Shown: positions 42,343 through 42,519 of the stretch, in pieces
Position numbering within the stretch: the first letter of the stretch is position 1
How the letters are laid out: each line of letters begins with the position of its first letter
DNA from: TMED109 sp002684605
GTDB lineage: Bacteria; Pseudomonadota; Alphaproteobacteria; TMED109
NCBI GenBank assembly: GCA_913046335.1
Contig: CAJWSU010000012.1
Span: 1 to 42,519 of the forward strand
Reading direction: 5' to 3'
DNA length: 42,519 nucleotides
Translations under genes and position numbers: made by a program
Notes under the pieces: model-generated
Told to the model about the DNA's origin: nothing
The model's database searches: none
What the model saw: the letters and a program-made list of their open reading frames with translations, nothing else

Positions 42343-42519
42343 AAATAATTGGTTATCTAAATTAACAGGTAAAAATAATAAAGTTGCTGCAGAACGTGCT
42401 GCAAAAGAACAAGAAGAAAAAGTTGCTGCAGAACGTGCTGCAAAAGAACAAGAAGAAAAGCTTACTGCAGAACGTGCTGCAAAAGAACAAGAAGAAAAAG
42501 TTGCTGCAGAACGTGCTGC
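42329..42519 (+). CDS. ftsY: Signal recognition particle receptor FtsY, N-terminal part (partial)
   Basis: An ATG at 42329, 14 bases inside mtaB, opens a frame that runs off the window. The 63 visible codons begin MSLFKNNWLSKLTGKNNK and continue as near-identical 13-residue units, VAAERAAKEQEEK, three complete plus one partial. The N-terminal Phe-x(2-3)-Trp-x-x-Lys-Leu pattern and the charged region that follows are typical of alphaproteobacterial FtsY, the SRP receptor whose acidic A region precedes the NG GTPase. dapF-mtaB-ftsY is a common order. The GTPase itself is outside the window, so the call is by context and the N-terminal pattern. Confidence 0.75.
   Translation, partial: MSLFKNNWLSKLTGKNNKVAAERAAKEQEEKVAAERAAKEQEEKLTAERAAKEQEEKVAAERA
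42383..42519 (+). repeat. 39-base in-frame tandem repeats in ftsY
   Basis: Units start at 42383, 42422, 42461 and 42500 (the last cut by the window edge). Units 1 and 2 differ at one base, the last; unit 3 differs from unit 1 at two bases in its first two codons. Each encodes 13 residues, VAAERAAKEQEEK or LTAERAAKEQEEK, predicted as charged helix. Near-identity at the nucleotide level points to recent duplication. Copy number is unknown because the array continues past the end. Confidence 0.95.

Noticed and set aside
42383..42519. CRISPR array
   Set aside because: The units are contiguous without spacers, in frame, and encode a regular charged helix.

Overview
The window looks like part of the chromosome of a free-living, AT-rich alphaproteobacterium with a compact genome. 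By eye the G+C content is about 30%, most gaps are under 120 bases, and many neighbours overlap by a few bases. Gene order is classically alphaproteobacterial: obgE-proB-proA-nadD-rsfS ... ctpA-rppH; atpHAGDC beside priA/fsa/xerC; mdh-sucCD-sucAB-lpd; sdhCDAB; leuCDB-asd; ffh-rpsP-rimM-trmD-rplS; dapF-mtaB-ftsY. This fits the streamlined marine alphaproteobacterial lineages (HIMB59, AEGEAN-169 or similar), but the sequence alone does not fix the clade. I see no insertion sequences, prophage, CRISPR, tRNA or rRNA, and no gap longer than 187 bases.

Layout. Bases 1-6416 (+ strand) are a tightly packed run: the 3' end of obgE, proline synthesis (proB, proA), NAD synthesis (nadD), ribosome silencing (rsfS), a degenerate EnvC-type factor, a carboxy-terminal protease and rppH. 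Bases 6413-11287 (- strand) are the F1 part of ATP synthase (atpHAGDC), converging on rppH with overlapping stop codons. priA follows on the - strand, with fsa and xerC divergent on the + strand. From 15303 to 40080 every gene is on the - strand. In transcription order these are ffh, rpsP, rimM, trmD, rplS, leuC, leuD, leuB, asd, sdhC, sdhD, sdhA, sdhB, a Ca2+/Na+-type antiporter, mmsA, zapE, an iron-dependent alcohol dehydrogenase, mdh, sucC, sucD, sucA, sucB and lpd. From 40268 to the end, dapF, mtaB and the start of ftsY run on the + strand, divergent from ffh.

How the genes work together. The long - strand block holds every TCA-cycle step from 2-oxoglutarate to oxaloacetate except fumarase, next to the ATP synthase that uses the resulting proton gradient. 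asd and dapF serve the aspartate/lysine/diaminopimelate route, and leuCDB makes leucine. ffh and ftsY, the two SRP-pathway GTPases, sit at the two ends of the last region beside ribosomal-protein and tRNA-modification genes.

The window is mainly core metabolism, and I do not see a new defence, mobile or secondary-metabolism system. The points most worth a second look are: a compact structured element in the ffh leader (40109-40154) whose pairing is better on the ffh-sense strand; near-perfect 39-base tandem repeats in the N-terminus of FtsY; a 2-oxoglutarate dehydrogenase complex with three unusual docking or catalytic features (degenerate subunit-binding domain and Ser in place of the motif Asp in SucB, short N-terminus in SucA); an Ala/Pro/Glu repeat tail on ribosomal protein S16; and the lack of rlmH and gpmI at their usual place after rsfS.
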